Program-made: the position numbers and the translations under genes
The notes under the pieces: generated by a model
The model's database searches: none
What the model was told of the DNA's origin: nothing
The model's input: the letters and a program-made list of their open reading frames with translations, nothing else
Assembly (NCBI RefSeq): GCF_001886715.1
Contig: NZ_CP018082.1
Coordinates: forward strand, 5,394,001 to 5,458,000
Origin: Nocardia mangyaensis
Lineage (GTDB): Bacteria; Actinomycetota; Actinomycetes; Mycobacteriales; Mycobacteriaceae
Reading direction: 5' to 3'
Length of the DNA stretch: 64,000 nucleotides
Shown: positions 37,051-47,346 of the stretch, piece after piece
Layout: each line of letters starts with the position of its first letter
Position numbering within the stretch: position 1 is the first letter of the stretch

Positions 37051-37848
37051 TCAGATGTCGAGCGTCGCGCCGCCGTCGACGCGCAGATCGTGCAGCGTGA
37101 TGTGCCGCGCGGCGTCGGAGGCGAGGAAGACGACCGCCGCGGCCACGTCGGCGGCGGCGGCGACCCGCCGCAGTGGGATGCCGAGCTTGTAGGCGTCGGG
37201 GTCACCGGTGATGATCCGCGCCCGGGCGGCGGCGGCGAGTCCGTCGGGCGGGCCGTCGGCGGACCACATCTCGCGCAGCATCGGGGTGTCGGTGGAGCCG
37301 GGTGAGACGAGGTTCACCCGTACGCCGCTGCCTGCCACCTCGAGGCCGAGCGAGCGGGTGAACGAGGCGGCCGCCGCCTTGGACGCGCCGTAGGCCGCCA
37401 TCCCCGCGCGCGGGGCGGCCCCCGCGTTGGAGGTGACAACGACGATCGAGCCACCTCCGGCCGCCACCAGCTCGGCCGCGGCCCGGCGGGTCACGTTGAC
37501 GGTGCCCGTCGCGTTCACCGCGATGCACCGATCCCATTGCGCCTCGGTGAGTTCGGCGACCGGTCCGGTCGCCAGCACCCCGGCCGCGTGCACGACGACA
37601 GCGAGCCCGCCGACGGCGGCGATCGCTTCGTCGAAGGCGCGATCGACCGCGCCGCGATCGGTGACGTCGACCACCCCGGCGTATCCGTCGACGCCGAGCC
37701 CGGCCATCACCTCGTGCACCGCCGGATCGTGATCGAGCAGCGCGATCGGTGCGCCCAGACGCGCGAACGCTTCGGCGACCGCGGCCCCGATTCCGCCCGC
37801 GGCGCCGGTGATCACAACCGGCCCGTGCGCTTCCGCGACAACTGACAT
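37051..37848 (-). CDS. entA: 2,3-dihydro-2,3-dihydroxybenzoate dehydrogenase (EntA-like SDR)
   Basis: 265-residue short-chain dehydrogenase. NAD loop [14 protein letters not shown], structural NAG-like VHAAGV, catalytic Ser and Tyr-x3-Lys in [24 protein letters not shown] motif [11 protein letters not shown]. With entB and entE on either side this is the last step to 2,3-dihydroxybenzoate. Family alone would not fix substrate; context does. ATG at 37848, IdeR-like box immediately upstream. Confidence 0.9.
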   Translation of the reverse strand: MSVVAEAHGPVVITGAAGGIGAAVAEAFARLGAPIALLDHDPAVHEVMAGLGVDGYAGVVDVTDRGAVDRAFDEAIAAVGGLAVVVHAAGVLATGPVAELTEAQWDRCIAVNATGTVNVTRRAAAELVAAGGGSIVVVTSNAGAAPRAGMAAYGASKAAAASFTRSLGLEVAGSGVRVNLVSPGSTDTPMLREMWSADGPPDGLAAAARARIITGDPDAYKLGIPLRRVAAAADVAAAVVFLASDAARHITLHDLRVDGGATLDI

Positions 37849-37853
37849 GTTGT

Positions 37854-37872
37854 TTAGCCTAAACTAACCAAA
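37854..37872. promoter_or_regulatory. IdeR-like iron box between entA- and entE-like genes
   Basis: TTAGCCTAAACTAACCAAA, 14 of 19 matches to the IdeR consensus on either strand, in the 55-bp gap between the divergent starts 37848 and 37904. Well placed to repress both directions when iron is sufficient. Confidence 0.7.
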
Positions 37873-37903
37873 CTGCTGAATACAACGTCTCTTGGAAGGT
37901 ACG

Positions 37904-39565
37904 ATGTTGGACACCCACCTGCCCGGCTTCACCCCGTGGCCCGCGCCGGAGGCGCGACAGTACCGCGAGCTCGGGCTGTGGACCGGCGAGACCTTCGACG
38001 ACATCCTGCGGGCCCGCACCGCGGCGAACCCGACCGCGATCGCCGTGGTCGACCAGGCGAATCGCTGGACCTACGCCGAGCTCGACGCCCGCGTCGCGAG
38101 CCTGGCCGCCGGACTCGCCGGACAGGGTGTCGCCGCGCGCGACAGGGTCCTGGTGCAGCTGCCCAATGTCGCCGAGTTCGTCGAGGTGATCTTCGCGCTG
38201 TTCCGGCTCGGCGCACTCCCGGTGTTCTGTCTGCCCGCGCACCGCAGGGGCGAGCTGGTCCCGATCGGCCAGGCCAGTGGCGCCGTCGCGATCATCACCT
38301 GCCATCACCATCAGCTCTTCGATCATGCCGCGCTGGCCGCCGAGGTGAGTGCCGAAGTTCCCGCGATCACCCGGGTGATCGTCCTGCCGGACCGCGATCG
38401 GACCACGGTGCCCGAAGGCGCCGTCAGCCTGGACGAACTCCGTTCCGCGCCACAGGAATTCCCGCGCGCCGCCCCTTCAGACGTGGCGTTCCTGCAGCTG
38501 TCGGGTGGTTCCACCGGCATGCCGAAGCTGATCCCGCGCACCCACGACGACTACCTGTTCAGCGTGCGGCGCAGCGCCGAGATCTGCGAACTCGACACCG
38601 ACACCGTCTACCTGGCCGCACTGCCGGTCGCACACAACTTCCCGATGAGTTCGCCCGGCATTCTCGGCGCGCTGTGGGCGGGCGGCACCGTGGCGATGGC
38701 GGCCGATCCGACCCCGGCGACGGCCTTCGCGGCCATCGAGACGTTCGGTGTGACGATCACCGGCCTGGTACCGCCGTTGGCCCGGCTGTGGGCCGAGCGC
38801 GCCGAAGCCGGTGACACTCCCGATCTGTCGACCCTGCGTGTCCTGCTGGTCGGCGGCGCGCGCTGCCCCGACGAGCTGGCCGCCCGGATCGGCCCGGCGC
38901 TGGGGGTGACCCTGCAGCAGGTGTTCGGCATGGCCGAGGGCCTGGTCTGCTACACCCGGCTCGACGATCCGGCCGAGGTGATCGTGTCCACCCAGGGCCG
39001 CCCGATGTCGGAGTACGACCAGGTCGCGGTGGTGGACGAGGCGGGTGAGCCGGTGCCGCCGGGCACCGACGGGCTGCTGCAGACGAAGGGGCCGTACACG
39101 ATTCGCGGCTACTACGACAATGCCGCGGCCGACGAGCGCGCGTTCACCAGCGACGGCTGGTATCGCACCGGTGACGTGGTGTGCCTGCGCCCGGACGGCA
39201 ATCTGGTGGTCAAGGGCCGTCAGGACGACCGGGTCAATCGCGGTGGCGAGAAGGTCTCGGCCGAGGAACTCGAAGAGCACCTGCTGGCCCATCCCGCGGT
39301 GCGCGACGCGGTCATCGTCTCGGTGCCCGACACCGTTCTGGGTGAGCGGACCTGCGCGTTCGTGCTGGCCGCCGACCCGGCGACACCGCCGACGCTGGCG
39401 ACCGTCCGCAAGTTCGTGCGGGAGCGCGGGGTCGCGGCGTGGAAACTGCCGGATCTGGTCGAGGTGGTCGACAGCTTCCCCGAGACCGGGGTGGGCAAGA
39501 CCAGCAGGCGCGCACTGCGCGCTGCCCTGCTGGCCGCCTCCAGTCACGTCGGCAGCACCTCGTGA
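37904..39565 (+). CDS. entE: 2,3-dihydroxybenzoate-AMP ligase (EntE/DhbE-like)
   Basis: 553-residue stand-alone aryl-acid adenylating enzyme that loads the aryl carrier protein. Motifs: A3 LSGGSTGMPKLIPRTH, A5 QQVFGMAEGLVCYT, A7 YRTGDVV, A8 RQDDRVNRGGEKVS, A10 lysine in GVGKTSRRAL. In the acid pocket the motif AHNFPMSSPG (near residue 246) has Ser where salicylate enzymes have Cys, favouring DHB, though it has Phe where DhbE has Tyr. ATG 37904 with GGAAGG before. Its TGA overlaps the next GTG. Confidence 0.93.
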   Translation: MLDTHLPGFTPWPAPEARQYRELGLWTGETFDDILRARTAANPTAIAVVDQANRWTYAELDARVASLAAGLAGQGVAARDRVLVQLPNVAEFVEVIFALFRLGALPVFCLPAHRRGELVPIGQASGAVAIITCHHHQLFDHAALAAEVSAEVPAITRVIVLPDRDRTTVPEGAVSLDELRSAPQEFPRAAPSDVAFLQLSGGSTGMPKLIPRTHDDYLFSVRRSAEICELDTDTVYLAALPVAHNFPMSSPGILGALWAGGTVAMAADPTPATAFAAIETFGVTITGLVPPLARLWAERAEAGDTPDLSTLRVLLVGGARCPDELAARIGPALGVTLQQVFGMAEGLVCYTRLDDPAEVIVSTQGRPMSEYDQVAVVDEAGEPVPPGTDGLLQTKGPYTIRGYYDNAAADERAFTSDGWYRTGDVVCLRPDGNLVVKGRQDDRVNRGGEKVSAEELEEHLLAHPAVRDAVIVSVPDTVLGERTCAFVLAADPATPPTLATVRKFVRERGVAAWKLPDLVEVVDSFPETGVGKTSRRALRAALLAASSHVGSTS

Positions 39566-42500
39566 GCACGCCGGAGCGCAGCCGGATCAGCGACATCATG
39601 CCGCTGACCCCGCTGCAGCAGGGCCTGCTGTTCGTCTCCGGCCTCGGCACCGAGGTCGACGTGTACACCGTGCAGGCGACGATCGAGATCACCGGACCAC
39701 TCGACGGCGACCGACTGCGCGCGGCAGCGCACGCGGTGCTGGAACGGCACCCGAATCTGCGGGCCTGCTTCCGCACCCGCAAGACCGGTGAACCGGTCGC
39801 GATCGTGCCGTCACGGGTCGAGATTCCTTGGCGCACCGTCGATCTCACCGGACTCGACGAATCAGCGCTGGAACCGCGCTGGTCGGCGATCCTCGACGCC
39901 GACCGTGCCGAACGGTTCGATCCGGCCAAGCCGCCGCTGCTGCGGTTCACCCTGGCCACGCTGAGCCCCGACCGGTTCCGGCTGCTGCTGACCAATCATC
40001 ATCTGCTGCTCGACGGCTGGTCCTCGCCGCTGTTCGTGCGTGAACTGTTCGCGCTGTATCCCGATCCGGATCCCACGGCACTGCCCGCCGTGCGCCCGTT
40101 CCGGGATTTCCTGCGCTGGCTCGACGAGCGCGATCACGACGCGGCCGTCACGGCCTGGCGCACGGCACTGGCCGATGTGCCCGGCCCCACGCTGCTCGCC
40201 CCGACCGGCGCCACCCGCAATGCCGTTCGCCCGCATCGACATACGCTGCCGTTGCGGGCAGAGACCGGCGTCCGGCTCGGCGAGCGAGCCCGTGAGCTCG
40301 GGGTCACGGTGAACTCCATCGTGTCCGCGGTGTGGGGACTGACGCTCGGCCAGGCCGTCGATTCCGCCGATGTGCTGTTCGGTTCCACGGTGTCGGGGCG
40401 TAGTCCCGAGATCGAGGGCGTCGAGTCGATGATCGGCATGTTCCTGGGCACCTCGGTCGTGCGTATCCAGCAGGAGGCGAGCGACGACCTCGCCGAGGTG
40501 ATCCGGCGAGCGCACCGGGCGCAGACCGCGACCATGGATCACCAGCACCTGGGCCTGCCCGCGATCCAACAGGCGAGCGGGCACGGTGAACTGTTCGACA
40601 CGCTGCTGGTGTTCGAGTCCTATCCGGACGCGCGCGCGGCCATGGCGGCGGTCACCCGGGCAGCGGGGCTGTCCATCGAATCGGTGCAGCCGCGCGATTC
40701 CACGCACTATCCGCTGACCGTCACGGTGATCCTCGAACCCACCCTCACCGTGCACCTGTTCTTCCACGACACGGTGTTCGCCGACGCCGAGATCGCCACG
40801 CTGTCCCGGCATTTCACCACCCTGCTCACCCTGGTCGCCGAGCAGCCGAAGACGCCGTTGGCCGAGCTGGCACTGTGCACCGAGGCCGAGCTCGCCGAGC
40901 TGTCGGGCTGGGGTATCGGCGCCGCGCGCACCACCCGCCCCGCCGACATCGAGGCGGTGATCACCGCTCGCGCCGACGCCGCGGTCGCGATCCGCTGCGA
41001 CGGAGTCGACTGGACCTACGCGCAACTGGCTCAGGCCACCGCCGGTATCGCCGCAGAACTGCGCCACCGCGGCATCGGCCCCGAGGACCGAGTCGTCGTG
41101 GCTCTCCCCCGCGGCTTCGCCTACGCCGCCACGCTGCTCGCGATCCTGCGCACCGGCGCCACCTACGTCCCGGTCGACCTGGGCTACCCCCGTGAGCGCA
41201 TCGACCACATCCTCGCCGACGCCACCCCGACCCTGGTCATCGGCGACATCGATACGACTGTGGCGCAACTGAACAGCGTCGAATTGTCCACGCTCGGCGC
41301 ACCGGAGGCACCGCTGTCGCGCAGTGCCGACCCTGTCGCACCGGGCACGGCGACCGCACCGGCCGCACACAGCGGCGAGTCGGCCACGTTGGACACGATC
41401 GCACCAGCGACACGCGGCGGTGACGCGCTGGCAGGCCACGGCGGCGAGGCGGTCGCGCAGTCGCGGGGTGTCGACCCGAATCACCCGGCCTACCTCGTGT
41501 ACACCTCCGGCTCGACCGGTCGGCCCAAGGGCGTGCTCGGGACGAGAGCGGCGCTCAATGCCCGGATCGACTGGGCGGTGAACAGTTGGAGCGCGGACGA
41601 ACCCGATATCCGGCTGTCGAAGAGTTCGTTCGCCTTCATCGACGGGACCACCGAGCTGCTGGCCGGTCTCGCGGCGGGGGCGCTCGTGGTGATCGCCACC
41701 GACGCCCAGCTGCGCGATGTGCCCGCGCTGGCCGAGCTGATCGAGGCCGAGCGGATCACCCACCTCACCGCGGTGCCGACCCTGGCCGCCGAGCTGATCG
41801 CGCACGCACCCGCGGTGCGTGAGCAGGTCGGCACCTGGATCCTCAGTGGCGAGCGCACGAATCACACACTGCTGGAACAGCTTCATAGCACCGGCAACCG
41901 AATCATCAACACCTACGGCTCCTCCGAGATCGCCGGTGACGTGACCTGGCAGGAGATGACCGGCGCGGACGTCGCGATCGGCAGGCCGGTGCCCGACGTC
42001 GAACTCGAGGTGCTCGACCGGTTCCTGCGCCCGGTCGCGCCGGGCGCGGTGGGTGAACTGTATGTGCGTGGCGAGCAGGTGGCGCGCGGCTATCACGGCG
42101 ACCCGGCCGCGACCGCCGCCCGGTTCGTCGCCGCGCCGCAGGGACAACGGCGTTGTGCCACCGGCGATCTGGTGCGCTGGCGCCGCGACGGCGTACTCGA
42201 CCATCTGGGTCGCGCCGATCAGCAGGTGAAGATTCGCGGCAACCGGGTCGAGCCCGGTGAGGTCGACGCGGCGCTGGCCGCACTGCCCGGTGTGGAGGGT
42301 TCGGCGACGGTCGCCGTGGCCGATGGTGCGGGCGCGATGCTGCTGCGCTCGTTCGTGGTCGGCGCCGAACTCGATGCCGGTGCGCTGCGACGCGCGCTGG
42401 CGCGGCGACTGCCGTCGTATCTTGTTCCGGCCGTGGAGATCATCGCGGAGATCCCTCGTCTGCCCGGTGGCAAGGTCGACAAGCGCGCACTGTCGGCCCG

Positions 42501-45500
42501 GTCCGGTTCAGCCCAGGCATCGCGCGCGGCGAACACCGAGCTGGAGACCCGGCTCACAGCGATCTTCGGCGAGGTCCTCGGCCTGGACGACTACGGCGTC
42601 GAAGACGACTTCTTCGCCCGCGGCGGCCATTCGCTGCTCGCGGCCCGCGTGGCCATCCGGGTGCAGGCCGAACTCGGCCAGACGGTCTCGGTGCGTGACC
42701 TGTTCGAGCACCCGACAGTCGCGGAACTCGCGGCCGGGCTCGCCACCGAAACCCTGACGACGGTCACGCTTCCGCCGATCACGCCCATCGAACACGGCGC
42801 CACGGTGGCACTCTCGCACGCCCAGCATCGCCTGTGGGCTGTCGAACAGATCGCGGGCGCGGCAGGCGCCTACAACCTGCCGTTCGTCCTGGAACTGCAC
42901 GGCCGCATCGAGGTCGACAACCTCACCGCGGCCTTGACCGACCTCGTCGACCGCCACGCCGCCTTGCGTACCCTGCTCGTCGATGTCGACGGTGAACCCG
43001 CCCAACGCGTCCTCGGCCGCGGCCAACAGGTCCCGTTCACCGAACTCACCGTCGCCGAGACCCCGCCCGCCGATGCCGAACACCTCGGCGCCATCGTGGA
43101 TCGGCCGGCCACCGGACCGGCGTCGCGCGGCGGTGTGGATGCGGCCATGGCGGCCGTCGAACACCTTGGCGCGCAGCCGTTCCAGCTGGACACCGAGTTG
43201 CCGATCCGCGCCGCTCTCGTGCACACCGGCACCGGCACCGCGCTGCTGTTGGTCTGCTTGCATCACGTCGCCGGCGACGAATGGTCGACGCCGATTCTGT
43301 TCCGCGACCTGGCCACTGCCTATCGCAGTCGGGTGCTCGGCTTCGTCCCCGCCTGGTCGGCGCTGCCGCTGACCTACGCCGACTACGCGGCCTGGCAACG
43401 GTCGACCGGTGCGGCGCTGGCGCCGCACCGGGAGTTCTGGTCCAACACCCTGGCCGGCGCACCGGAGGAGCTGGCACTCCCCTACGACCGGCCGCGGCCC
43501 GAGCAGCCCGACTTCGCCGGTGCCGTCGTCGATTTCACCATCGATGCCGTCCGCGCGCAGGCACTGGCCGAGCTGGGCCGCTCGGTCGGTGCGACCGGGT
43601 TCATGGTGGTTCACGCCCTCGTGGCGACCCTGCTGGCCAAACTCTCCGGTGGTCGCGACATCGTCGTCGGCACTCCGGTGGCCGGGCGCACCGGCGCGGG
43701 GGTCGAGGAGATCGTCGGCCTGTTCACCAATACCGTCGCGCTGCGCACCGACCTGTCCGGTGACCTGAGCTTCACCGAACTGGTGCGGCGGATTCGCGCC
43801 GAGGACTTGGCCGCGTTCGAGCACCAGGACCTGCCCTTCGACGTGATGGTCGAGCTGGCGGGCCAGGATCGGGTGACCGGCCGGACCCCGCTGTTCCAGA
43901 CGATGGTGCAGTACCGCAAGCCGATCACCGCCCCCGATTTCGCGGGCCTGCGCGCCGAGATCCGGCATCCGGGGGTCCGTTCGGCCAAGTTCGACCTGAC
44001 CTTCGACTTCCTGGAACAGGCTGCCGGACACGGCATCTCGGCCCGCATCGAGTACGCGACCGCGCTGTTCGATCACAGCACCGTCGCCACCGTCGCCGAG
44101 CGCCTGCTCCAGCTCGTGGACGCGGTGACCACCGATCCGGGAATCGGCCTGCGCGCGCTGCCGGTGCTCGAACAGGCCGAACGCGAGCAGTTGCGGCACT
44201 GGAACGACACCGCCGCACCGTTCGACCCCGCGCTGGATCTGCCCACGCTGATCGCGGACAGCTTCCGTGATCACCCCGAGCAGACCGCGCTGGTCTTCGG
44301 CGACCGGGAACTGAGCTACCGCGAGCTCGATCGCGCCGTCACCGTGCTGGCGGCCGAACTCGACGCCCGCGGTGTCGGGGTCGACGACATCGCCGCGGTG
44401 GCACTGGACCGTTCGTTCGCGCTGCTGGTCGCGGTGCTGGCCGTGCACCGGGTCGGCGCCGCCTACCTGCCGGTGGACCGCGGCTACCCGGCCGACCGCA
44501 TCGAGTACATGCTCTCCGACGCCCGGCCCACGGTCCTGATCGACGACCGCCCGCACGCGGCGCTCGAAACCATCGCGGGGCTGCTCGTCGACGAGAACGG
44601 CGCACCGGCGGTCCCCGTGGCCGCGGGCCACGAGTTCGCGCCGCGACCGCTGCCGGCCAAGCGAGCGGCCTATGTCATCTACACCTCCGGCTCCACCGGC
44701 AAGCCCAAGGGCGTGGTCGTCGCCCACGACGCCATCGTCAACCGGCTGCGCTGGATGCAGCGGGAGTACAGGTTGGTGCCGGGCGAGCGGGTGCTGCACA
44801 AGACGCCGATCAGCTTCGACGTCTCGGTGTGGGAGTTGTTCTGGCCGTTGACCGTCGGCGCGACCATCGTGCTCGCCGCACCCGAGGGGCACCGCGATCC
44901 GGCCTACCTGGCCGACCTGATCCGGCGCACCGAGGTCACCACCGCGCACTTCGTGCCCTCGATGCTCGGCGCGTTCCTGGCCGAGCCGACGCTGGGCGAG
45001 CTGCCCCGGCTGCGACGCGTGCTGTGCAGTGGTGAGGCGCTCACCCCCGCGCTGCGCGAGCGCTGCCACGAACTGCTCGCGGTGCAACTGCACAACCTCT
45101 ACGGCCCCACCGAAGCCGCCGTCGACGTCACCGCGACCGAGGTGCCGGCCGGCGACAGCCCGATCGTCGCGATCGGCGCGCCGGTCTGGAACACCGCGAT
45201 CCACGTCCTCGACCGGGATCTCGCGCCGGTGCCGGTGGGTGGATACGGCGACATCTATCTCGCCGGTGTTCAGCTCGCCCGCGGCTACCTGCGTCGTCGG
45301 GCGCTGACCGCGGACCGGTTCGTCGCGAATCCGTTCGCCGCCGACGGTTCCCGGCTGTACCGCACCGGGGACATCGGCCGCTGGAACACCGCCGGGCAGG
45401 TCGAGTACGCGGGCCGGTCCGACTTCCAGGTCAAGATTCGCGGGCAGCGCATCGAACTCGGCGAGATCGATGCCGCGCTGCACGCCGTGGACGGCGTCGA

Positions 45501-47307
45501 CCGCGCGGCCACCCTGGTGCACACCTACGACGACGGCAGGCACAATCTCGTCGGCTACGCGGTCACCGAACTGGCCTCGCGCGCGGTCATCGACGCGCTG
45601 GCGCACACGCTGCCCGCGCACATGCTGCCTGCCGCGGTGATCGTCGTCGACGAGCTGCCGGTGACGGCCAACGGCAAGCTCGATCGCGCCGCGCTGGCGA
45701 AACTCGTTCCTGCCCAGCAGGATTCGGTCAGTGAGCCGCTGAGCGAGCGCGAAACCCTGATGGCCCAGGCCATCGCGGAGGTCGTCCGCACCGCCGATGT
45801 CGACACCCTGGGCCCCGACAGCGACTTCTTCGCCCTCGGCGGCGACAGCATCGTCGCGCTGAGCCTGGTCGGCAAGCTGCGCAAGCGGGGTCTCGAGCTG
45901 TCTGCCCGCGCGGTGTTCGAACATCGCACGGTCCGCGCGCTGGCCGCCGCGGCGACCGAGGCGGGCACCCTCGCCGATGACGCCGGCATCGGCCCGGTGC
46001 CACTCACCCCGATCGTGAGCAAGCTCGTCCAGCGCAGCGGGCCGAGCACCCGGCTCAACCAAACCGTGGTCGTGCGGCTGCCCGCGGGTACCGAGACCGC
46101 GCGGGTCGAGCAGGTGATCTCCGCCCTGGTCGCCCGGCACGACGCGCTGCGGCTGCAGTCGACCAGGGTCAGCGGTCAGGTCTGGACCCTGCACACCAGG
46201 TCGGCGGCCGCCGTCGACGCCACCGCCCTGCTCGACACGGTGACGCTGCCCGCGCAGGCGCCGATTCCGGCGGCGCTCGACGAACTCGCCGACACCGCGG
46301 CCGGTCGGCTCGCTCCCGAGGCGGGCGTGCTCGTCCGGTTCACCCACGTCGATCGCGGCGCGGGCGAGCCCGGCTACCTCGTCATCGTCGCCCACCACCT
46401 GGTGGTCGACGGCGCGTCCTGGCGCATCCTGCTCGACGATCTCGACCAGGCCGCCCACGATCGCGAGCTCGATCCGGTGCCGGTCTCGCTGCGCAGCTAC
46501 GCCGACGCGGTGACCGCCCAGGCCGCGTCCGCGCAGCGCCTCGGTGAGCTCACGCACTGGCGAACGGTGCTCACGCCAGGCGCTGATCTCGTTGCCACAG
46601 GCGCTCATCCGGGCACGGTCGCGGAGCTGGCGCAGCTCGACATCGAGGTCGGCGACGAGATCGCGACCGCGATCACCGCACCCGCCCGGCCGATCCCGAC
46701 CACCGAGCTGCTGGTGGCGGCGCTGCGGCTGGCAGTCAGCCGCTGGCGCGCCGGCGCCGGGGTACCCGACGGCGACCTGGTCGTCGATGTGGAACGGCAC
46801 GGCCGCGACGGCTTCGGCGATCTCGATCTCACTCGCACCGTCGGCTGGCTCACCACTGTCACCCCGGTCCGGTTGCCCGCGAGCGACGACCCGGACTCGG
46901 TGGTCCTCACCACCGCGGCCGCGATGGCCGCCGCACCGGACGGTGGGATCGGTTTCGGCATGTTGCGCTACGCCAACCCGCGCACCGCCCGCGTACTCGC
47001 CGCCCTGCCACGGCCCCAGGTGCTGTTCAACTACCTGGGCCGAGTCGAGTTCGGTGCGGCCGCGGACTGGCGACCGGCGCCGGAAGCGCGCACCGTGTCC
47101 GCGGCGGCCGACGCCGAGCTGGCGGTGGAATACCCGCTGGAGATCAATGTGCGCGCCGAGGCGTCCGGCGACCGAGTGCTGCTGTGTGCCCGGTTCACCT
47201 ATCTGCCCGGTGCGATCCGGCACAACGATGTCGCGCTGCTCGCCGAACTGTGGGCGCAGGCACTGCCGGAGGCGACGGACCTGACAAAGACCGACCAGTC
47301 AGGTTAG
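39562..47307 (+). CDS. Siderophore NRPS, C-A-T-C-A-T-E
   Basis: 2581 residues. C1 about 12-440 (active NHHLLLDG near 146, DCL-like start IMPLTPLQQGLLF). A1 about 470-960: pocket reads I-D-T-T-I-S-T-G-D-K by eye against GrsA; the Asp shifted to position 236, Ser301 and Asp331 fit beta-alanine A domains (VDWVISLADK), and YGSSE replaces YGPTE. T1 Ser near 1023 (GGHSLL). C2 about 1080-1500 with HHVAGDE, G to E in the usual HHxxxDG. A2 about 1546-2030: D-V-W-H-L-S-L-V-D-K, serine. T2 Ser near 2092 (GGDSIV). E about 2146-2570 (HHLVVDGASW, VERHGRDG, VLFNYLGR), giving D-Ser. GTG coupled to entE stop. A 50-residue Ala/Gly-rich insertion lies before A3 in A1. Confidence 0.93.
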   Translation: MSTPERSRISDIMPLTPLQQGLLFVSGLGTEVDVYTVQATIEITGPLDGDRLRAAAHAVLERHPNLRACFRTRKTGEPVAIVPSRVEIPWRTVDLTGLDESALEPRWSAILDADRAERFDPAKPPLLRFTLATLSPDRFRLLLTNHHLLLDGWSSPLFVRELFALYPDPDPTALPAVRPFRDFLRWLDERDHDAAVTAWRTALADVPGPTLLAPTGATRNAVRPHRHTLPLRAETGVRLGERARELGVTVNSIVSAVWGLTLGQAVDSADVLFGSTVSGRSPEIEGVESMIGMFLGTSVVRIQQEASDDLAEVIRRAHRAQTATMDHQHLGLPAIQQASGHGELFDTLLVFESYPDARAAMAAVTRAAGLSIESVQPRDSTHYPLTVTVILEPTLTVHLFFHDTVFADAEIATLSRHFTTLLTLVAEQPKTPLAELALCTEAELAELSGWGIGAARTTRPADIEAVITARADAAVAIRCDGVDWTYAQLAQATAGIAAELRHRGIGPEDRVVVALPRGFAYAATLLAILRTGATYVPVDLGYPRERIDHILADATPTLVIGDIDTTVAQLNSVELSTLGAPEAPLSRSADPVAPGTATAPAAHSGESATLDTIAPATRGGDALAGHGGEAVAQSRGVDPNHPAYLVYTSGSTGRPKGVLGTRAALNARIDWAVNSWSADEPDIRLSKSSFAFIDGTTELLAGLAAGALVVIATDAQLRDVPALAELIEAERITHLTAVPTLAAELIAHAPAVREQVGTWILSGERTNHTLLEQLHSTGNRIINTYGSSEIAGDVTWQEMTGADVAIGRPVPDVELEVLDRFLRPVAPGAVGELYVRGEQVARGYHGDPAATAARFVAAPQGQRRCATGDLVRWRRDGVLDHLGRADQQVKIRGNRVEPGEVDAALAALPGVEGSATVAVADGAGAMLLRSFVVGAELDAGALRRALARRLPSYLVPAVEIIAEIPRLPGGKVDKRALSARSGSAQASRAANTELETRLTAIFGEVLGLDDYGVEDDFFARGGHSLLAARVAIRVQAELGQTVSVRDLFEHPTVAELAAGLATETLTTVTLPPITPIEHGATVALSHAQHRLWAVEQIAGAAGAYNLPFVLELHGRIEVDNLTAALTDLVDRHAALRTLLVDVDGEPAQRVLGRGQQVPFTELTVAETPPADAEHLGAIVDRPATGPASRGGVDAAMAAVEHLGAQPFQLDTELPIRAALVHTGTGTALLLVCLHHVAGDEWSTPILFRDLATAYRSRVLGFVPAWSALPLTYADYAAWQRSTGAALAPHREFWSNTLAGAPEELALPYDRPRPEQPDFAGAVVDFTIDAVRAQALAELGRSVGATGFMVVHALVATLLAKLSGGRDIVVGTPVAGRTGAGVEEIVGLFTNTVALRTDLSGDLSFTELVRRIRAEDLAAFEHQDLPFDVMVELAGQDRVTGRTPLFQTMVQYRKPITAPDFAGLRAEIRHPGVRSAKFDLTFDFLEQAAGHGISARIEYATALFDHSTVATVAERLLQLVDAVTTDPGIGLRALPVLEQAEREQLRHWNDTAAPFDPALDLPTLIADSFRDHPEQTALVFGDRELSYRELDRAVTVLAAELDARGVGVDDIAAVALDRSFALLVAVLAVHRVGAAYLPVDRGYPADRIEYMLSDARPTVLIDDRPHAALETIAGLLVDENGAPAVPVAAGHEFAPRPLPAKRAAYVIYTSGSTGKPKGVVVAHDAIVNRLRWMQREYRLVPGERVLHKTPISFDVSVWELFWPLTVGATIVLAAPEGHRDPAYLADLIRRTEVTTAHFVPSMLGAFLAEPTLGELPRLRRVLCSGEALTPALRERCHELLAVQLHNLYGPTEAAVDVTATEVPAGDSPIVAIGAPVWNTAIHVLDRDLAPVPVGGYGDIYLAGVQLARGYLRRRALTADRFVANPFAADGSRLYRTGDIGRWNTAGQVEYAGRSDFQVKIRGQRIELGEIDAALHAVDGVDRAATLVHTYDDGRHNLVGYAVTELASRAVIDALAHTLPAHMLPAAVIVVDELPVTANGKLDRAALAKLVPAQQDSVSEPLSERETLMAQAIAEVVRTADVDTLGPDSDFFALGGDSIVALSLVGKLRKRGLELSARAVFEHRTVRALAAAATEAGTLADDAGIGPVPLTPIVSKLVQRSGPSTRLNQTVVVRLPAGTETARVEQVISALVARHDALRLQSTRVSGQVWTLHTRSAAAVDATALLDTVTLPAQAPIPAALDELADTAAGRLAPEAGVLVRFTHVDRGAGEPGYLVIVAHHLVVDGASWRILLDDLDQAAHDRELDPVPVSLRSYADAVTAQAASAQRLGELTHWRTVLTPGADLVATGAHPGTVAELAQLDIEVGDEIATAITAPARPIPTTELLVAALRLAVSRWRAGAGVPDGDLVVDVERHGRDGFGDLDLTRTVGWLTTVTPVRLPASDDPDSVVLTTAAAMAAAPDGGIGFGMLRYANPRTARVLAALPRPQVLFNYLGRVEFGAAADWRPAPEARTVSAAADAELAVEYPLEINVRAEASGDRVLLCARFTYLPGAIRHNDVALLAELWAQALPEATDLTKTDQSG

Positions 47308-47322
47308 ATAAGCCTATCCCAA
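47304..47322 (+). promoter_or_regulatory. IdeR-like iron box before the binding-protein gene
   Basis: TTAGATAAGCCTATCCCAA, 14 of 19 consensus matches; overlaps the NRPS stop codon. Suggests a second iron-regulated promoter for the lipoprotein and the two NRPS genes behind it. Confidence 0.6.
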
Positions 47323-47346
47323 CTAAGTGCAATGAATGGAACATCA

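Noticed and set aside
37051..37848. Generic fatty-acid or sugar SDR
   Set aside because: Family alone would allow it, but its place between isochorismatase and DHB-AMP ligase with a shared iron box makes EntA function much more likely.
42508..47223. 1571-codon open frame on the minus strand opposite the first NRPS
   Set aside because: Product is Arg/Gly/Asp/His-rich without domains; it mirrors the third-position GC bias of the real NRPS gene.
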